Assembly (NCBI GenBank): GCA_028751875.1
Contig: CM054138.1
Coordinates: forward strand, 38,653,479 to 38,717,478
Length of the DNA: 64,000 bases
Direction: 5' to 3'
Origin: Rapana venosa
Taxonomy: Eukaryota > Mollusca > Gastropoda > Neogastropoda > Muricidae
Shown piece by piece: positions 20,690-32,354 of this stretch. Position 1 is the first letter of the stretch; each line of letters opens with the position of its first letter. A program made the position numbers and the translations under genes. The notes beneath the pieces are model-generated. The model was not told the DNA's origin. It did no database searches and was given only the letters and a program-made list of their open reading frames with translations.

Positions 20690-23600
20690 TAAAAATAATA
20701 ATAAGGGGGGGAATTTTATAGGCGTCTTGTAAAAGAAAACAAATCGAAGCGTTTCCCAATCATTTACAGGCTGCAATTTCCCCTTTAAAAAAAAAAAACA
20801 ATTTAAAAAAACCTGCCCCGGGGGTTTATGCACGCTGCACGCCACACAACCGCGCGCACACACCAACAACACACACACCCCACACACACACCACACACCC
20901 CCAACCCCTACACAAAAATTTAGAAGGGAAAAATGCTGTTGAAAATTAGGGGGGGGGGAAAGTTCGGGTAGGAAAAAAATGTTTTTTTGAGGGGTTTTGA
21001 GGTATAAGTAAAGGTTTTTTGGGCGAAGTGAAAAGGGAGGTTTTTTCCACGGGTTGGACCAAAAGAAAAGGAGCGAGGGCCAACAGTAGTTTGTTTGAAT
21101 CGGGTTTCGAAAGCACAAAGTATCTGCGGCAAAAGGGGGTAGGGGAGGAGTGACGATGAAGACAGTTACAGGATAAGGGGTGCAATTTGTGGAGCATTTA
21201 AACAGAGGGTATTGTTTTTATATCCTCTTTTGGAGCAGGCAGCCAGTGAAGAGATGCAGAAGAGGGTATGTGTTCGATTTTTTTCTTTCTTGGGCCCAGT
21301 CGGCTGCAAGTTTTGTTGCTTTGAAGAGAGTGGATGAGATGTGGTAGGCCACCAAAAAGAATTCAGTAGTCTAAACGTAAAAGAAGGGAAGATTGCAAGC
21401 GGGAAATTTGCATCGGGACAGTATTTTCAATCCCCCCTTATGCCCTAATTATAGGGGCAAGAGGGCAGGTCTGGGTGATTAATTTTTTCAAAAGAGTGTG
21501 TTGAAGAAACTCCAAATACTTACAAGTTGGACAAAGAACTGACGTATTCCGTTTTCTATTGAAGCTTTGCGTAGGGAAATTTAGTTGGGTCCCTAGGGCA
21601 GGGTTCATTAATTTCTAACTTGTTTGGTATCCATTTTGAATGTCTTGAAGGCATAGGACATATTTTCAGGAGGGAAGGAAATTTTTCACAGTATCCGCAC
21701 TAAAGCTGAGTACATGGGCATAAAAAAAGATGACAATATGGTGTTTTTTTATATGTAGAGTTGAGCATGAGGGGAAAAGAGAACAGGGCCAGGACTGTTT
21801 CTGCGGGACTCCCCATTCCATTTTGACGGTTTGATTGAATTTTGTTAAAATAATTTTCTGGCCGCTGTGAGGTAGAAGTGGATCGGGGGGTCTAGGGGTA
21901 CGGCCTTCTAAAAGCGAAAAGCCCGGGTTGAATGTGGGGCGGTTCTACCCCGTTGGCCCCGGGAATTTTTTTCCCCCTCCTTTAGCCCAGAGTGGGGTCT
22001 GGGGTAGTCTTTGGGAGAGACGATAAACCGGGTCCCGGTTTAACGAATTTTTTAGCGCCGTAAAAAACCCCACGGCAACAAAGAGTTGTCCCTGGCAAAT
22101 TTTAGAAAAAAGCCACTCTGTTGGGAAAACAATAAGTGCAGAGAAAGAAAAAAAAAAAAAAAAAAAAGGGGAAAGGGGGGGCGAGCGCTAATGGCGACGC
22201 GTTCCCCGCTCCCCGGGGGGAGGCACCCGAATTTCACGGAGAAAAATCTGCCGTGCAAAATGTATGAAATAAAATCTGACGCTTTGATTTGTTTTTTTAC
22301 AAGATTCAGGTTTTAAAAATTCCATCATTTTTTTATTTTTAAAAACCTGGGGGCGGCCTTTAAATACCAAACTATTTTGGGGGGGGAAAAGAAGAATTGA
22401 GTGATCTATGGTATCAAAGGCTGCAGTAAGTCAAGAAGAGTGAGGAGGAGATTTTTCCTGCTCAGAAGAAAGTAGAAGTGTATCTAAGTGGGGACTAGGG
22501 TGGTTTCGGGCTGTGGTTGGGGCGAAGGCAGATTAAAAAGTGGAAGGAGATCATTGGAATGAAGGTACTGTTGAGTGTTTGAAACGATTTTTTTCTAACT
22601 TTGAGAAAAAGGGAAATTTTTGAGAAGGTTAAATTCTTCAGTGTTGGGATCGAGGTCGTCTTTTTCAGTAGGGGTGTGACTTTGCGTTTTAAGGTGAGGA
22701 AAATTTCCTGCACAAGAAGATTTTCTATTTATGTAATAGGTCAAGTTGGGAAAAGGCATTTGGGAAAAAAAGGAGCAGGTTGGCAAGGCGCATGATTTAA
22801 GCATTTTTCCTTTAGAATTTTCATGATTCTTTTTCCTTGTGGGATGGAAGGAAAAAAAGGTAGTGCCAGTGAAATGGGGGATCAGGAGGGGCAGGGTGGA
22901 ATTTAGTCTGATCCCGTCTGGGGGTATGTTTCGAACTTTGTTAAAGAAGGCAGAAAATATGGATGGAAGTTCAGAAGGGTGTGGGGGTTGGCAGGGAGTT
23001 GTTTTTGGATCCAAGGAGATTTGAGGGGAGGGAAAAAAAGATTTTTTGGATGTACCAGAGAACTTTGGGGGAGTAGAAGTTGTCTTTGCTGAATAAATTT
23101 GAGTTTGACTTTGTTTTTTTGTTTTCGGAAAAAATTTTTTGTTGATTTCGGTTTTGACTTCGCAGGCGTTCTATTTCCCGGGTTTGCGCTTCGCTATCAA
23201 GATGTCTTGGGTTTCCATGGCGCACAGGGGGTCAGGGGGGAGATGGTCTAGGGGTGCATGTCATCAAGCAGTTGGCGGAAATGTGTTATGTGATCAAAGG
23301 TCAGTGTGGTCAGAGGTTTGAAAAAGTTCAGAAGCTTGTAAAAAAGGTATGAATGTTTAAAGGCCTTAAAATTGCGAGAGTAACTGTTTCTTCTTTCTGA
23401 GGTTTTTGAGTTAAAATGGAAAGAAGGCGGAAAAATCAAGAGTTCGTCCGTGGGCAGAAAAAAATGTGCAAGATTAAAAGAAATTAAAAAATCGCCCGTC
23501 TAAAATATGACCGGATCTGTGTGTTTGCTTGTTTACCTTTAGAGAGAGAATGGGTTTGGCAGAGAAAGAAAAGACGTTTTTCATTGGGAAAGACTGGGTT

Positions 23601-24290
23601 TTTAAATGGAAGTTGAAAATCACCAAGAAACGTTTGTGGGAGAGGGGGCTGTTTTTTTGGCAGGAGGACGGAATTCTGGTGAAAAAGAGAAGTGTTAATT
23701 TTTTTACGGGGGAGGTGGACGGTAAAGGCAGCAGATGTAAAGAGTGGCCCCGTAGGTGAGAGATTTTGCAAAATTTAAAAAATTCATGTAAAAATGAAGG
23801 GTTTTGGTGAAAAAAAGAGATGGGTTCAATTTTTCTTGAGAAAAGATGGCAACCCACCCCTCGAGAGAGTGGGGGAAAGAAAAAGTTTTATATCCGGAGG
23901 GGTCAGCTGTTTTATTTTTGGTTAAAAGGGCCAGTGGTTTAAGCCAAGTTTCGGTGAGGAAGGGGGTTAAATCAAATTTTTTTTTCGGATAAAAATCGAA
24001 TGTAGTCGGCTTTTCCCCTTGGCAGACAGCTGCACATTGAACAAACAAATTGAAGGAGATTGAAGGGGTGGGAGGTTGAAGGGAAAGTGGGGAGTTTGGA
24101 CAAACATCAGAAAAGGACGAAGGCGGAGGAGAGCCGCAGGGGGAAAAACGACAAGAGTTTAGGTGAATCAGTAGAAAATGGTGAAAGAAGTGCTAAAAGG
24201 GGGGTTCTGTGTTTGAAACACATCGATAACTCATCATCATCAGAACAAAAACCATTTTTAAGTCACAAACAACAGAAATAACATCTAGGG
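20690..24290 (-). mobile_element. CR1/L2-like LINE, copy 2, reaching the endonuclease start
   Basis: It aligns with copy 1 up to 23,566 and then continues into the full endonuclease that copy 1 lacks. Minus-strand frames give DLTPFLTETWLKPL (about 23,960-23,920), LYICCLYRPPPP (near 23,705), VIFNFHLKTQSF where GDFN is expected (near 23,610) and THRSGHILD (near 23,500). The catalytic residues are only partly legible because the region is full of homopolymer-type errors. A SINE is inserted at 21,882-22,347. 24,060-24,290 is probably 5' untranslated sequence. Confidence 0.7.
21882..22347 (+). mobile_element. SINE-4 inserted in the LINE, second-duplicate copy
   Basis: Duplicate of 14,678-15,168 with heavy homopolymer-type divergence. 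GAGTTGTCCCTGGCAAAT and the internal poly-A (22,149-22,167) are still clear. Confidence 0.65.
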
Positions 24291-25399
24291 GGCGGGGGAC
24301 GGCCCTTTGGGGAAGGGAAACGTTGTCAGGGGAACAAATTTACGCAGGGTGAGGGGGGGACCGGGGAGGGAAAACCCACCCCTGGCGATACGTGGCCTGC
24401 CCGGTTTCCCCTCTGGTTTTTTCGGCGAGAATGCCTAAGTGGGTTTTTAAATTTTTTAATTCAGGAGAAGCGTGTATGCTTTTTACAAAAATTTAGGGCG
24501 AGCATATAGTGTATCAACCCTTTAAAAATTTTTAACTATGACCTAAAAAAAATTGTTAACAAAGTGTTTTTGTTGTAAAAATGTTTTTGGGGGTATGCTT
24601 ATATTCTGAAAATTTAAATTGGGGGCTTTGCATAATTTATTTTTCGATTTGTTTTACAAAATTAGACCAAAAACCCCCAAAAAGTATTTTTTTGTTTAAA
24701 ACCCCTATCAGGGTTGAATCGAAATTAAAAATTGGTCTTAAGACACAGACTCCAAATAGGACGAAAGATTGGGGATCGTTTGGGTTTCATGAAAATATCA
24801 AATAACTTTACAAAAAATTCAAAAAAAAGATCAAATTATAGAAATATGGGCTTTAATGTTTTATAAAACCCCGGCCAATTGGTTTACGGGTTGAAAGGAT
24901 CTTTTCATGGTTTTTTTGGCGCCCGTTTGTATTTGAAATAAACAAATTAACCTTCACTGCAAAAAAAAGAAATTTTAAATTTTCAAAAAATTTTCCAATT
25001 TAAAAATTTTTTTATTATTTTCTTGTAAAAAAAATCAAAGCGCAGTCACACATAAAAACAAGGCTTTGCAACAACACCGGAAAAAGGGACGATGCAAAAA
25101 AGGATTAGGGAGACAAAAAAATATACACGCCGCAAAACACCATACCAAAACCCAAAATACACAAAAAAAACCCAAACCCTTTAACATGACAAAGGGGGAA
25201 AAGCATAAATTCTTTCCGGGCCCAAATGTGACTTGAGATCACAAAAACTGGCACCAAATTAGTTTCATGTACGTCCTTGAATTTTTTTTTTTTGTATTTG
25301 GGAAATTTCTTGTGGAAAAGGGGCACATCAAAGTTCTAAACCCCGGGAGGCATTCAAAGCTGCATCAAAAAAGGTTTTTCCCAAAGAACTGATTGTTTT
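24291..25399. other. Homopolymer-inflated stretch, nothing recognised
   Basis: A, T, G and C runs of four to eight bases are far more frequent than in the 2-12 kb region. No frame with homology was found. It lies directly downstream (minus strand) of the TFDQP fragment and could contain its unreadable C-terminal part. Confidence 0.4.
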
Positions 25400-25870
25400 T
25401 TTACAGCCTTTCCTTGAAGCATTGCCCTTACGATTTTAAAAGCGTATACATTTGCCAAACTTCGGGAGCCCTCTTTTTTCCATCAGATCCCCAAATGCAT
25501 GGGGGAAAAAACTCATTTCAAGAGGGGAAAAGGCAAGAAAAAATGGTTTTAACCCAAATTAAAGGTCCTGTTTTCGGTTCACTTGAAAGGATACTGAGTG
25601 CTTTCACCACGGGCTGGTCAAATGTTATCACGGTTTTGCCCTGTTTCGCTTTGCTTCGTACAGAGGAAGGTAGGTGGAATAATGCACGTTTTGTCACCAG
25701 GATTATATCTATCATAGGCATGAATAAAAATTAAAGACTGTCCGGGGAAACGCTCATGGGAACGGGTTCTGCATGACTCCAGCCAAAAAGGGCCTGTGGG
25801 GGTGAAAACCCAGCGGGGCCTTTCCACAGAAAAATCCACTTCGATGTTGGACCCTTAACAAATGATTGGG
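25400..25870 (-). pseudogene. Fragment of an uncharacterised invertebrate protein family (TFDQP motif)
   Basis: Minus-strand frames read, in order, NPGDKTCI (near 25,710), KTVITFDQPVVKALSILSSE (25,635-25,576), TGPL (near 25,565) and, after small shifts, EMSFFPHAFGDLMEKRGLP (about 25,525-25,470). From memory, uncharacterised multi-copy proteins in aquatic invertebrates have the same order: a NPGDKTCIYSTL segment, V-TFDQP--KA, then LG-FH-EMSFL-IG-LM--SGL. The family has no function I can name. Breaks may be decay or consensus error, since the flanks are homopolymer-rich. Coding above 25,740 and below 25,430 is not legible enough to extend the call. No search was possible. Confidence 0.45.
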
Positions 25871-28800
25871 TTTCAAATTCTCAAATTTCAGTTTCATCAA
25901 ATCTTTGGCCTCATTTCGTGAAAATTAATGTCAATCTTTGCCTTTTTTTATGATTCTTCTGTCCGGACATCAGTTTCCCTTTTGACCAGTTTTTCTACTC
26001 ATTTTGGGGGTAACTGAAGAAAAAATTTCCCCATCCGGGGGAAAAGGGTTTTGAATCCATCAAGTTTTTCCCGGTTTTTTGTGTTAAACATTGTCACCTT
26101 GTTTTGAAAAAATGACCATCGGGAAAAAAAATGGGCAACACTTTTCTTGATGTACCCTGCATTTATTCTTTATGAAGGGAACTTCACTGTTTTGACACCA
26201 AAAACCCAAGAGATACAAAGAAATCCCCCAAGAACTTTGGAATCGAGCAATGGTGATTTTGAACTGCTAAGCCAACCTGCAATGGACATAGGGGGAACTC
26301 GGGGGCCCGGGCTGCTTGAAAATTTGGGCGGGGCCCCTTTTGTTGACCTTTCCTTTCTGTATCCTTTCATTTAAAAAGGGTTTTTCAAAAAAACCCTGAA
26401 AACAAAACCCGGGAAACAAACCCAAAAAATTTGCAGAGAGAAACTATGCCCATTTTTGTTTGGTACAATGAACGGGATGTTTTAAAAATTTTTAATTTTC
26501 ACTTTTGAAAAATTCTGCTGCTGTTTCTTTTTTCATTTTTTTTCTGAGTGTCTTCATCTGACATTTGGGTTTTGAATAAAACGTATGCAAAATTTAATGA
26601 TGCTGTTTTTCTTAAAGCAAAAACATTCGTTTTTCCCACCCCTTTTCTGTGATGAGTTCTTCACCAAAATGTTTCCTTTGGGCCCCCCCTTTTCTTTTTA
26701 TGACTGTAGGAAAACACCATTATTGTATTCTTTTATTTTTTTGGGGATGAGTTCCCAACAGTAATTTTTTCATTAACATTTTCAAAGAATAAAAGCCGAA
26801 AACCCCTTTTAAATGCAACGGTTTTTTTTTCATCTTTTGGGGGTCCCCCCCTATATTCTTTTTTCATCTTTTTTGAAAAAGGGTTTAGAAAGTCTTTTCC
26901 TTTTTCTTCTAAAAAAGGGTCTGAAGGGTTGATGAAAAATTTGTCCCGCAGCTGGCAAATCAAAAAAATTCCAGCTGCTTTTTTACGTGCCCGCCCATTC
27001 ATCTCCACGCTGTAAACACACTTAGCAATCGAGCTTGAAATTCAAGTGTTCTCACTGGATGCAATTTTGGGCCATGCGGCATTGGGGCCCTGCTGGGGGT
27101 ACCCAAAAAAGACAAATTTAGGAAAGTCAAAAGGGTTTTGGTTTTTTGAAATAGGTTTTGTGCAAAGTTTATTTTCAAGAAAGACGTTTCTTTTTCTTTC
27201 GGGTTTCAAAATTTGGGAAAATTGTATTTGTTAAATGTAATTTCAACGGCCCGTATTTTGCCCTTCTTGGCCCTTTAAAATGAAAACTGTATCACCCCAA
27301 AACCCCCGGGTTTGGGTTGATGAAAAGAGTTCTTCCTTTGGCTGTTTGACCCGAAAAAATTTTCCCCCCAGAATCCAGAGTTTAAAAATTTCCCCCAGCA
27401 TACACACCTCCATATCAATCTTCAAAAAGTCCCTTCCTGCCAAAAGGTTTTTTGACACCCCTTTTCCATGGAAAAATCCTTTTACTGCAAACACTTCAAA
27501 TTTTTAATTTCCCTCCTCCCCTACCACATACAATGCCCCAAAACCCACCCCAAACACCAAAACACACAAAACTCACACCCAAAACCCCCCAACCAACACA
27601 CATTTCCCCCATAACCCCCCAAAAACTCAACACACACACCATATAAAAATCTTATAATCTTTGTTTTTGGGGTGTGTGTGTGTGTGTGTTTGGGGTGTGT
27701 GTTTTTAGGGGTGGGTGTTTTGGTTGTATTGCGTGTGTGGGGGAGGATGGAAGGGGTGGGAAAGGGGTGTTGGGGGGTGAAAATAATACATAGAGAGGGA
27801 CAGAGGGGAAAGCATCCCTTTTAAGCCCTTTCCACAAAAAAGTTTAAAATTTACAAAATTTTTTTGCTTTAAAAAAATTTTACAGTTTATTCAAAAATAA
27901 ATAATAAAAAACATTCTTTAAAATAAAAAATGATCAAAAAAAATGAACCCCCAAAATAACAAAAGAAAAAACTTTGGGGGGGAAAAAATTTAGTATATTT
28001 TTAATTTCCCTTTTTTGGGCAAACCCTACAAAATAATATTAATGCCCAAAATTTTGACTCTTTGGTCCCCAGTTAGCAAAAATTAAGGACCAATAAACCC
28101 CCAAGGGGAACAATTTTTTTTTATGTTCAAATGGGAAAATGTAGCTAGCGAAAGATTTCAAGCAGTACTTACCCAATTTTTTTAATGAAAAAAATCCCCA
28201 AAAGAAAAGTCAAAAAATCCTTAAAACATCATCTGCTGAAGGGGAAAGGGAATTAAATGGGGCCCCCGTGCCCCGTAAAAAAATGAATGGCTGGGTAGGC
28301 AGGAACAAATGAATTGGGAAAAGGCGGGTGGTCCGACGAAATATTTTCGAAATTTTTGGATTTCAAAACCAAAAATTTTGTGATTATGCAATTTAAACCC
28401 TAGTCATTATAATTTTGGTTTCACATATTAAAAAGTAATAATTCTTTCATATCCCTTTGAAAGAATTTTTTTGTAATTTTTAGTTTTACCCCATTATTTC
28501 TAACCCACCAAAAAATAGCTCTAAAGCGGCGGCCCTCACTGGGCCCTGGGGAGCAAAAGCCCAAAACACAACCCAAAAAGTTGGGGGGGGGGGTCAGTTC
28601 GGGGAAAAACACGTGCAATTTTTTTGAACGGCCCGTAGGGGAATTAAAAGGGTCCGAAAGACCAGCACAGTCCCGGGTTTAAAACAATTCATTAAATCCA
28701 AACGAAATTTTTTAACAATTCAAACAAAAAGAAAAATATAAAAAAAATTCTCAAAAAAATAGAAAATAACAAAAAAAAATGTTCTGACCAAAAAACTCGG

Positions 28801-29054
28801 GTTTTAAAAAAAACCAACAAGAAATGTAAAAATTTCTGGAAAGGAAGAAAAACCAAAACATCCACCCTTCAAAACAGACCCCACACAGTGCTTTCCAAGG
28901 CCCCAAACGGGTGAGGCTCACCCATAGTACAAATCGGGAGGCTGATGGGGGGGGGGGGGGGGGGGGGGGGGAAGGGGGGGTTGGTTTTTGAAAAGCGATG
29001 AAACAAGAGGGGGAAAACTTTTTTTTGAAATAAATGCGTCTTTAGGGGGATTTA
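25871..29054. other. Homopolymer-inflated stretch without a recognised gene
   Basis: The sequence is full of runs such as AAAAA, TTTTT, CCCC and GGGG. It holds (TG)n at 27,674-27,690, a C/A-rich patch at 27,510-27,640 and a run of about 24 G at 28,948-28,971. A minus-strand frame at 26,733-27,008 is open for 91 codons but resembles nothing I know. Confidence 0.5.
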
Positions 29055-29061
29055 AAAAAAT

Positions 29062-30105
29062 TTATAAGTAGGCTTTTGACGAAGGGGGGAAGGGAGGTCT
29101 TCCAATCACTGGACCAGAAACAGAGAAAGAGCGACGGCCAACAGTGGACTGGTTGAATCTAGGTATTCTTAAGCACAAGGCATCTGCAGCAGAGTGGAGG
29201 GAACGAGAAGGAGTGTACAAGTGAAGACATTCACACAGGTAGGAAGGTGCTGTTTTGTGGAGACTTTTGTAACAGAGGGTACAGATCTTATAGTTTACCC
29301 TCTGTGGCACAGGCAGCCAGTGGAGAGATCGCAAGAGAGGAGTAATGTGCTCAGATTTTTTCTTTCTGAGGACTAGTCGAGCTGCAGAGTTTTGTATACG
29401 TTGAAGAGGGTGGATAGATGATGCTGGCAGACCAGCCAGAAGAGAATTGCAATAGTCCAGACGTGAGAGAATGAGAGATGTGACTAGTTTGGATGTTGCA
29501 TCAGTGGACAGATACTTTCGAACTGCACTAATGCGCCGTAACTGATAGTAGCACGACTGGCAGGTTTGGGTGATGAACTTTTGCATGGAGAGCGTGTTAT
29601 CGATAACTACCCCTAGATATTTCACTACAGTGGATAGAAGGACAGACGTATTGCCGAATTCTATTGAAGCTGTTGTTATGGAAGAGAGTTTGTGTTTGGT
29701 CCCTATAAGCATGGCTTCGGTTTTATCTGCATTTAGTTGTAACTTGTTCTCTATCATCCAATTTTGGATATCTTGAAGGCAGCAGGACATATTTGTCAAG
29801 AGAGAAGGCAGATTTTCGGGAGTTTCACTGCTAAGAATCTGAGAGTCGTCTGCATAAAAATGATGGCTGATTTGATGACGGTTTATTATATTTGAAAGTG
29901 GGGCAGTGTAGAGAGTGAAAAGAACAGGGCCGAGAACTGACCCCTGTGGGACTCCACATTCCAGTTTGGCAGGTGCTGATTGAATCTTATTTACTGTAAC
30001 TGTGTGGAATCGGTCTGTAAGGTATGAACTGAACCAGGTGAGGGCTGTGTCTTTAATACCAAACGTGTTTTGGAGACGGTAGAGAAGAATTGAGTATAGT
30101 GTCAA
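29062..30105 (-). pseudogene. Reverse transcriptase palm to C-terminus (CR1/L2-like)
   Basis: This 347-codon open stretch carries GVPQGSVLGPVLFTLYTAPL, the catalytic HHFYADDSQI near 29,850, LQLNADKTEAMLIGT, VVKYLGVVIDNTLS, the thumb with SLILSRLDYCNSLLAGLP, and the C-terminal LHWLPVPQRVNYKI and APSYLCECLHLYTPSRSL. These are standard for the CR1/L2/Rex1 group of LINEs. The YADD active site is intact. Its upstream half is in another frame because of one indel just after AAFDT near 30,085, so no full-length enzyme is made. Product role: cDNA synthesis at the nicked target during retrotransposition. Confidence 0.9.
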
Positions 30106-30772
30106 AGGCTGCAGACAAGTCGAGGAGAGTGAGAAGGGATATTTTCCCTGAGTCAGAAGCGTGCAAAAGCGTGTTTAAGGTGTGGACTAGGGTGGTCTCG
30201 GTGCTGTGGTTGGCACGATAGGCAGACTGAAAAGGGGTAGGGAGATTGTTGGAATGAAGATGGCTATTGAGTTGTTTCAGAACAATTTTTTCAAGGACTT
30301 TAGAGATAAAAGGTAGGTTAGAAACAGGCCTGTAATTCTTCAGAATGTTAGGGTCGAGGTCGTGCTTTTTGAGTAGAGGTGTAACTATAGCAGTTTTGAG
30401 AGCTGATGGAAAAATTCCTGAGAGAAGAGATGAGTTTACTATTTTCGTGATAGTGGGTATGAGCTGTGGAATGCACTGAGTGAGAAGAAAAGCAGGTATA
30501 GGATCGAGAATACATGATTTTATTGTCATTTCTTTCAGAATTGTCTTGATTTCATTCTCACTTGCTGGATGAAAGAAAAGGAGAGGAATGCCAGTGAATT
30601 GGGGATCAGGAGGTGCGGGTTGGAAAGAAGTCTGATCCAGTCTGGAGCGAATGTTGCGGACTTTGTCAGAGAAGAATGAAGAAAATATAGCAGGAAGTTC
30701 GGAAGGGCTGTGAACAGTGGTTGCCTTTGCGGATCTCAGAAGAGTTGAGGTGAGGGAAAAGAGAGATTTCAT
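30053..30772 (-). pseudogene. Reverse transcriptase fingers region (CR1/L2-like)
   Basis: This 239-codon stretch reads PSELPAIFSSFFSDKVRNIR (pre-RT linker), SCILDPIPAFLL, LKTAIVTPLLKK, NYRPVSNLPFISKVLEKIV, FQSAYRANHSTETTLVHTLN and LLTLLDLSAAFDT, where the first catalytic aspartate sits. It overlaps the next block by 53 bases in a different frame. A frame change separates it from the endonuclease part at 30,950. Confidence 0.9.
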
Positions 30773-30949
30773 GGACGTAGCAATAAGAACTTGAGCAGAG
30801 TAATACTTTGTCTTTGCTGAATGGATTATGGTTTTGACTTTGTTGATTTGTTTTCGAAAGAGTTGTTTATTTATTTCAATTTTTGTTTTTCGCCATTGTC
30901 GCTCGAGTTGTCAGCGTTTGCGTTTTGCGACCAGGATATCATGGGTGTA

Positions 30950-31327
30950 CTATGGGGCGCAGGGCCTATCAGGAAGAATTAGGTCGGTGGGAGGCGCATG
31001 CTCATTGAGCAGTTGGCCAAGAACAGTGTTGTAGTGTTTAGACGGGTCAGTGTGGTCAGGGATTAGTGATAGGCGTTCAGCAGCTTGGCTAGAGAAAGTT
31101 TGGATATCTATGGCCTTGAGATTGCGACGGGTGATGCACTTTTTCTTTTTAATAGGCCTTGCAATGTTGAGAAAGAAAAGAATGGCCGAATGGTCAGAAA
31201 GCAGTTCATTAGTGACGGATTCAGACCTGATGTGATCTAGTGAAACATCAGTGATGAGCCAATCAAGAATATGACCCGATCTGTGTGTAGCTTCATTTAC
31301 CAGCTGGGACAGAGAGTGGTTAGACAA
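30950..31327 (-). pseudogene. Endonuclease C-terminal part (CR1/L2-like)
   Basis: THRSGHILDWLITDVS and ELLSDHSAILFFLNI are the end of an APE-type endonuclease, with the SDH catalytic motif kept. The N-terminal half of the domain is absent because the element is 5'-truncated. Confidence 0.85.
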
Positions 31328-31370
31328 ATAAGAGAAAGACGCTTGACATCAGGAGAAGACTGGTTGTCAA

Positions 31371-31391
31371 TTATTATTATTATTATTATTA
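31371..31391. repeat. (ATT)7 microsatellite at the LINE's truncated end
   Basis: Seven ATT units next to the 5'-truncated end of the LINE. They may have been the insertion target or the tail of an older element. Confidence 0.85.
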
Positions 31392-31590
31392 TCAATGCTT
31401 GGGACTGTATCGAATTTAAAATCTTAGTTGTAACAATGAAAAAATGCTACTCTGTTCTTTTGGAATAAAAGACCAAGAATCCTACCACACTCCAGATAAG
31501 TCATGGTATGAGACGAGCTAGCTCCTGTGTGGTGATCTGTTTTGTGTGCTGCAAACCTTTGATCGCAAAAGTCCCATGCTCACAAACTTT

Positions 31591-32335
31591 TTTTTTTTTG
31601 CTGCCCCATCTTCTGTGACATCCCTGTCCTGCTGTTCCCACTCCGCTCATCCCAATCTCCCCGCCACAGCCATACCCAGATTCGTTATGTCTCATCCCCA
31701 GGGTTGGATGTCCATAGGGAACCTATCAATATCAGGCCGCCATGGGGTCACCAGCCAGAGGGGCCCTGCACTGCTGCTGGATTACTTTGGTGATGTTTAA
31801 TACGCAGGACACCACCTACTAAGCCCCCTACTAACGACAGTACTAGCTCAGTCGCGGAGCCAGACTGAGTGAGTTGCCCACCCGAGGTAGCAACAACCAC
31901 AACGTCCCTCTAACGACCGTCCCCCTGAACCTCCAACCCAAAGGGTCTTGACATAAATTCACCACAGGCTCAGCAGTGTATGGGGAAACCAAATCTGAGG
32001 TTACTATGAGACCAGAACAACTGGAACCACCGAATCAGAGGAAACTTTTTTAGTTGCATGATGATGGTGACAAAGGGGATGACGTAATGATGCTGCTATG
32101 GAGGTGCATAGGCTTACTATCTTAATATATCCTGGCGTCAACCAGGCAGAGAAATACAGACACCTGCAGTGTTGGTCAGGTAATTTGAGCAACACTCTCA
32201 AAGTCGCACCCGTAAAGTGGATGAAACTCAACTGTGTGGTGCCAGTCTTCCCACTGATCCCATAGCACACTCGCTGTAGGAGCCGGCCTCCGAAAAAATC
32301 CCTACGACTCTTATGGGATTCGAACCAGCAACCTA
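31591..32335 (-). mobile_element. Long (about 745-bp) tRNA-headed element, copy 2
   Basis: On the minus strand it starts with GCTGGTTCGAATCCC, a near-perfect tRNA B box (32,313-32,331); the A-box part is missing. It ends at 31,591-31,601 with AGAAGATGGGGCAGC and eleven A. The whole length aligns with 4,725-5,495. In the opposite (plus) direction some frames are open over 80 codons, but they are not shared by copy 1. A tRNA head and poly-A end suggest a SINE-like life cycle with an unusually long body. Confidence 0.7.
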
Positions 32336-32354
32336 GGGTGGGTGGGGAGGGGGG

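Larger units (their letters stand above)
16519..23566. repeat. Duplicated block, second copy with 8.9-kb deletion
   Basis: 16,519-18,321 corresponds to 129-1,920 and 18,321-23,566 to 10,846-16,518. The internal join at 18,321 (GCCTGTGTTC then ATCTTATTTC) is clean, with one or two shared bases. The start at 16,519 shares GA/GAACT with the LINE sequence it interrupts. The first part is nearly identical to its partner apart from small indels; after about 20,550 differences rise sharply and are mostly homopolymer-type. Sequence after 23,566 continues the LINE that the first copy has lost. Confidence 0.85.
29055..31365 (-). mobile_element. CR1/L2-like LINE, copy 3, best preserved, 5'-truncated
   Basis: The minus strand carries most of an ORF2 protein in three readable blocks: endonuclease end (31,327-30,950), RT fingers and palm start (30,772-30,053) and RT palm, thumb and C-terminus (30,105-29,062). 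The element starts inside the endonuclease next to an (ATT)n tract at 31,371-31,391, as expected for 5' truncation during target-primed reverse transcription. The 3' end below 29,055 is not legible; it meets a poly-G run at 28,948-28,971. All CR1/L2-like copies in the window lie on this strand except the short 3' ends at 12.6 and 20.1 kb. Confidence 0.9.

Noticed and set aside
20561..21118. A 185-codon Phe/Pro-rich minus-strand frame
   Set aside because: It spans the poly-C run and noisy LINE 3' sequence; the equivalent place in the first duplicate is not open.
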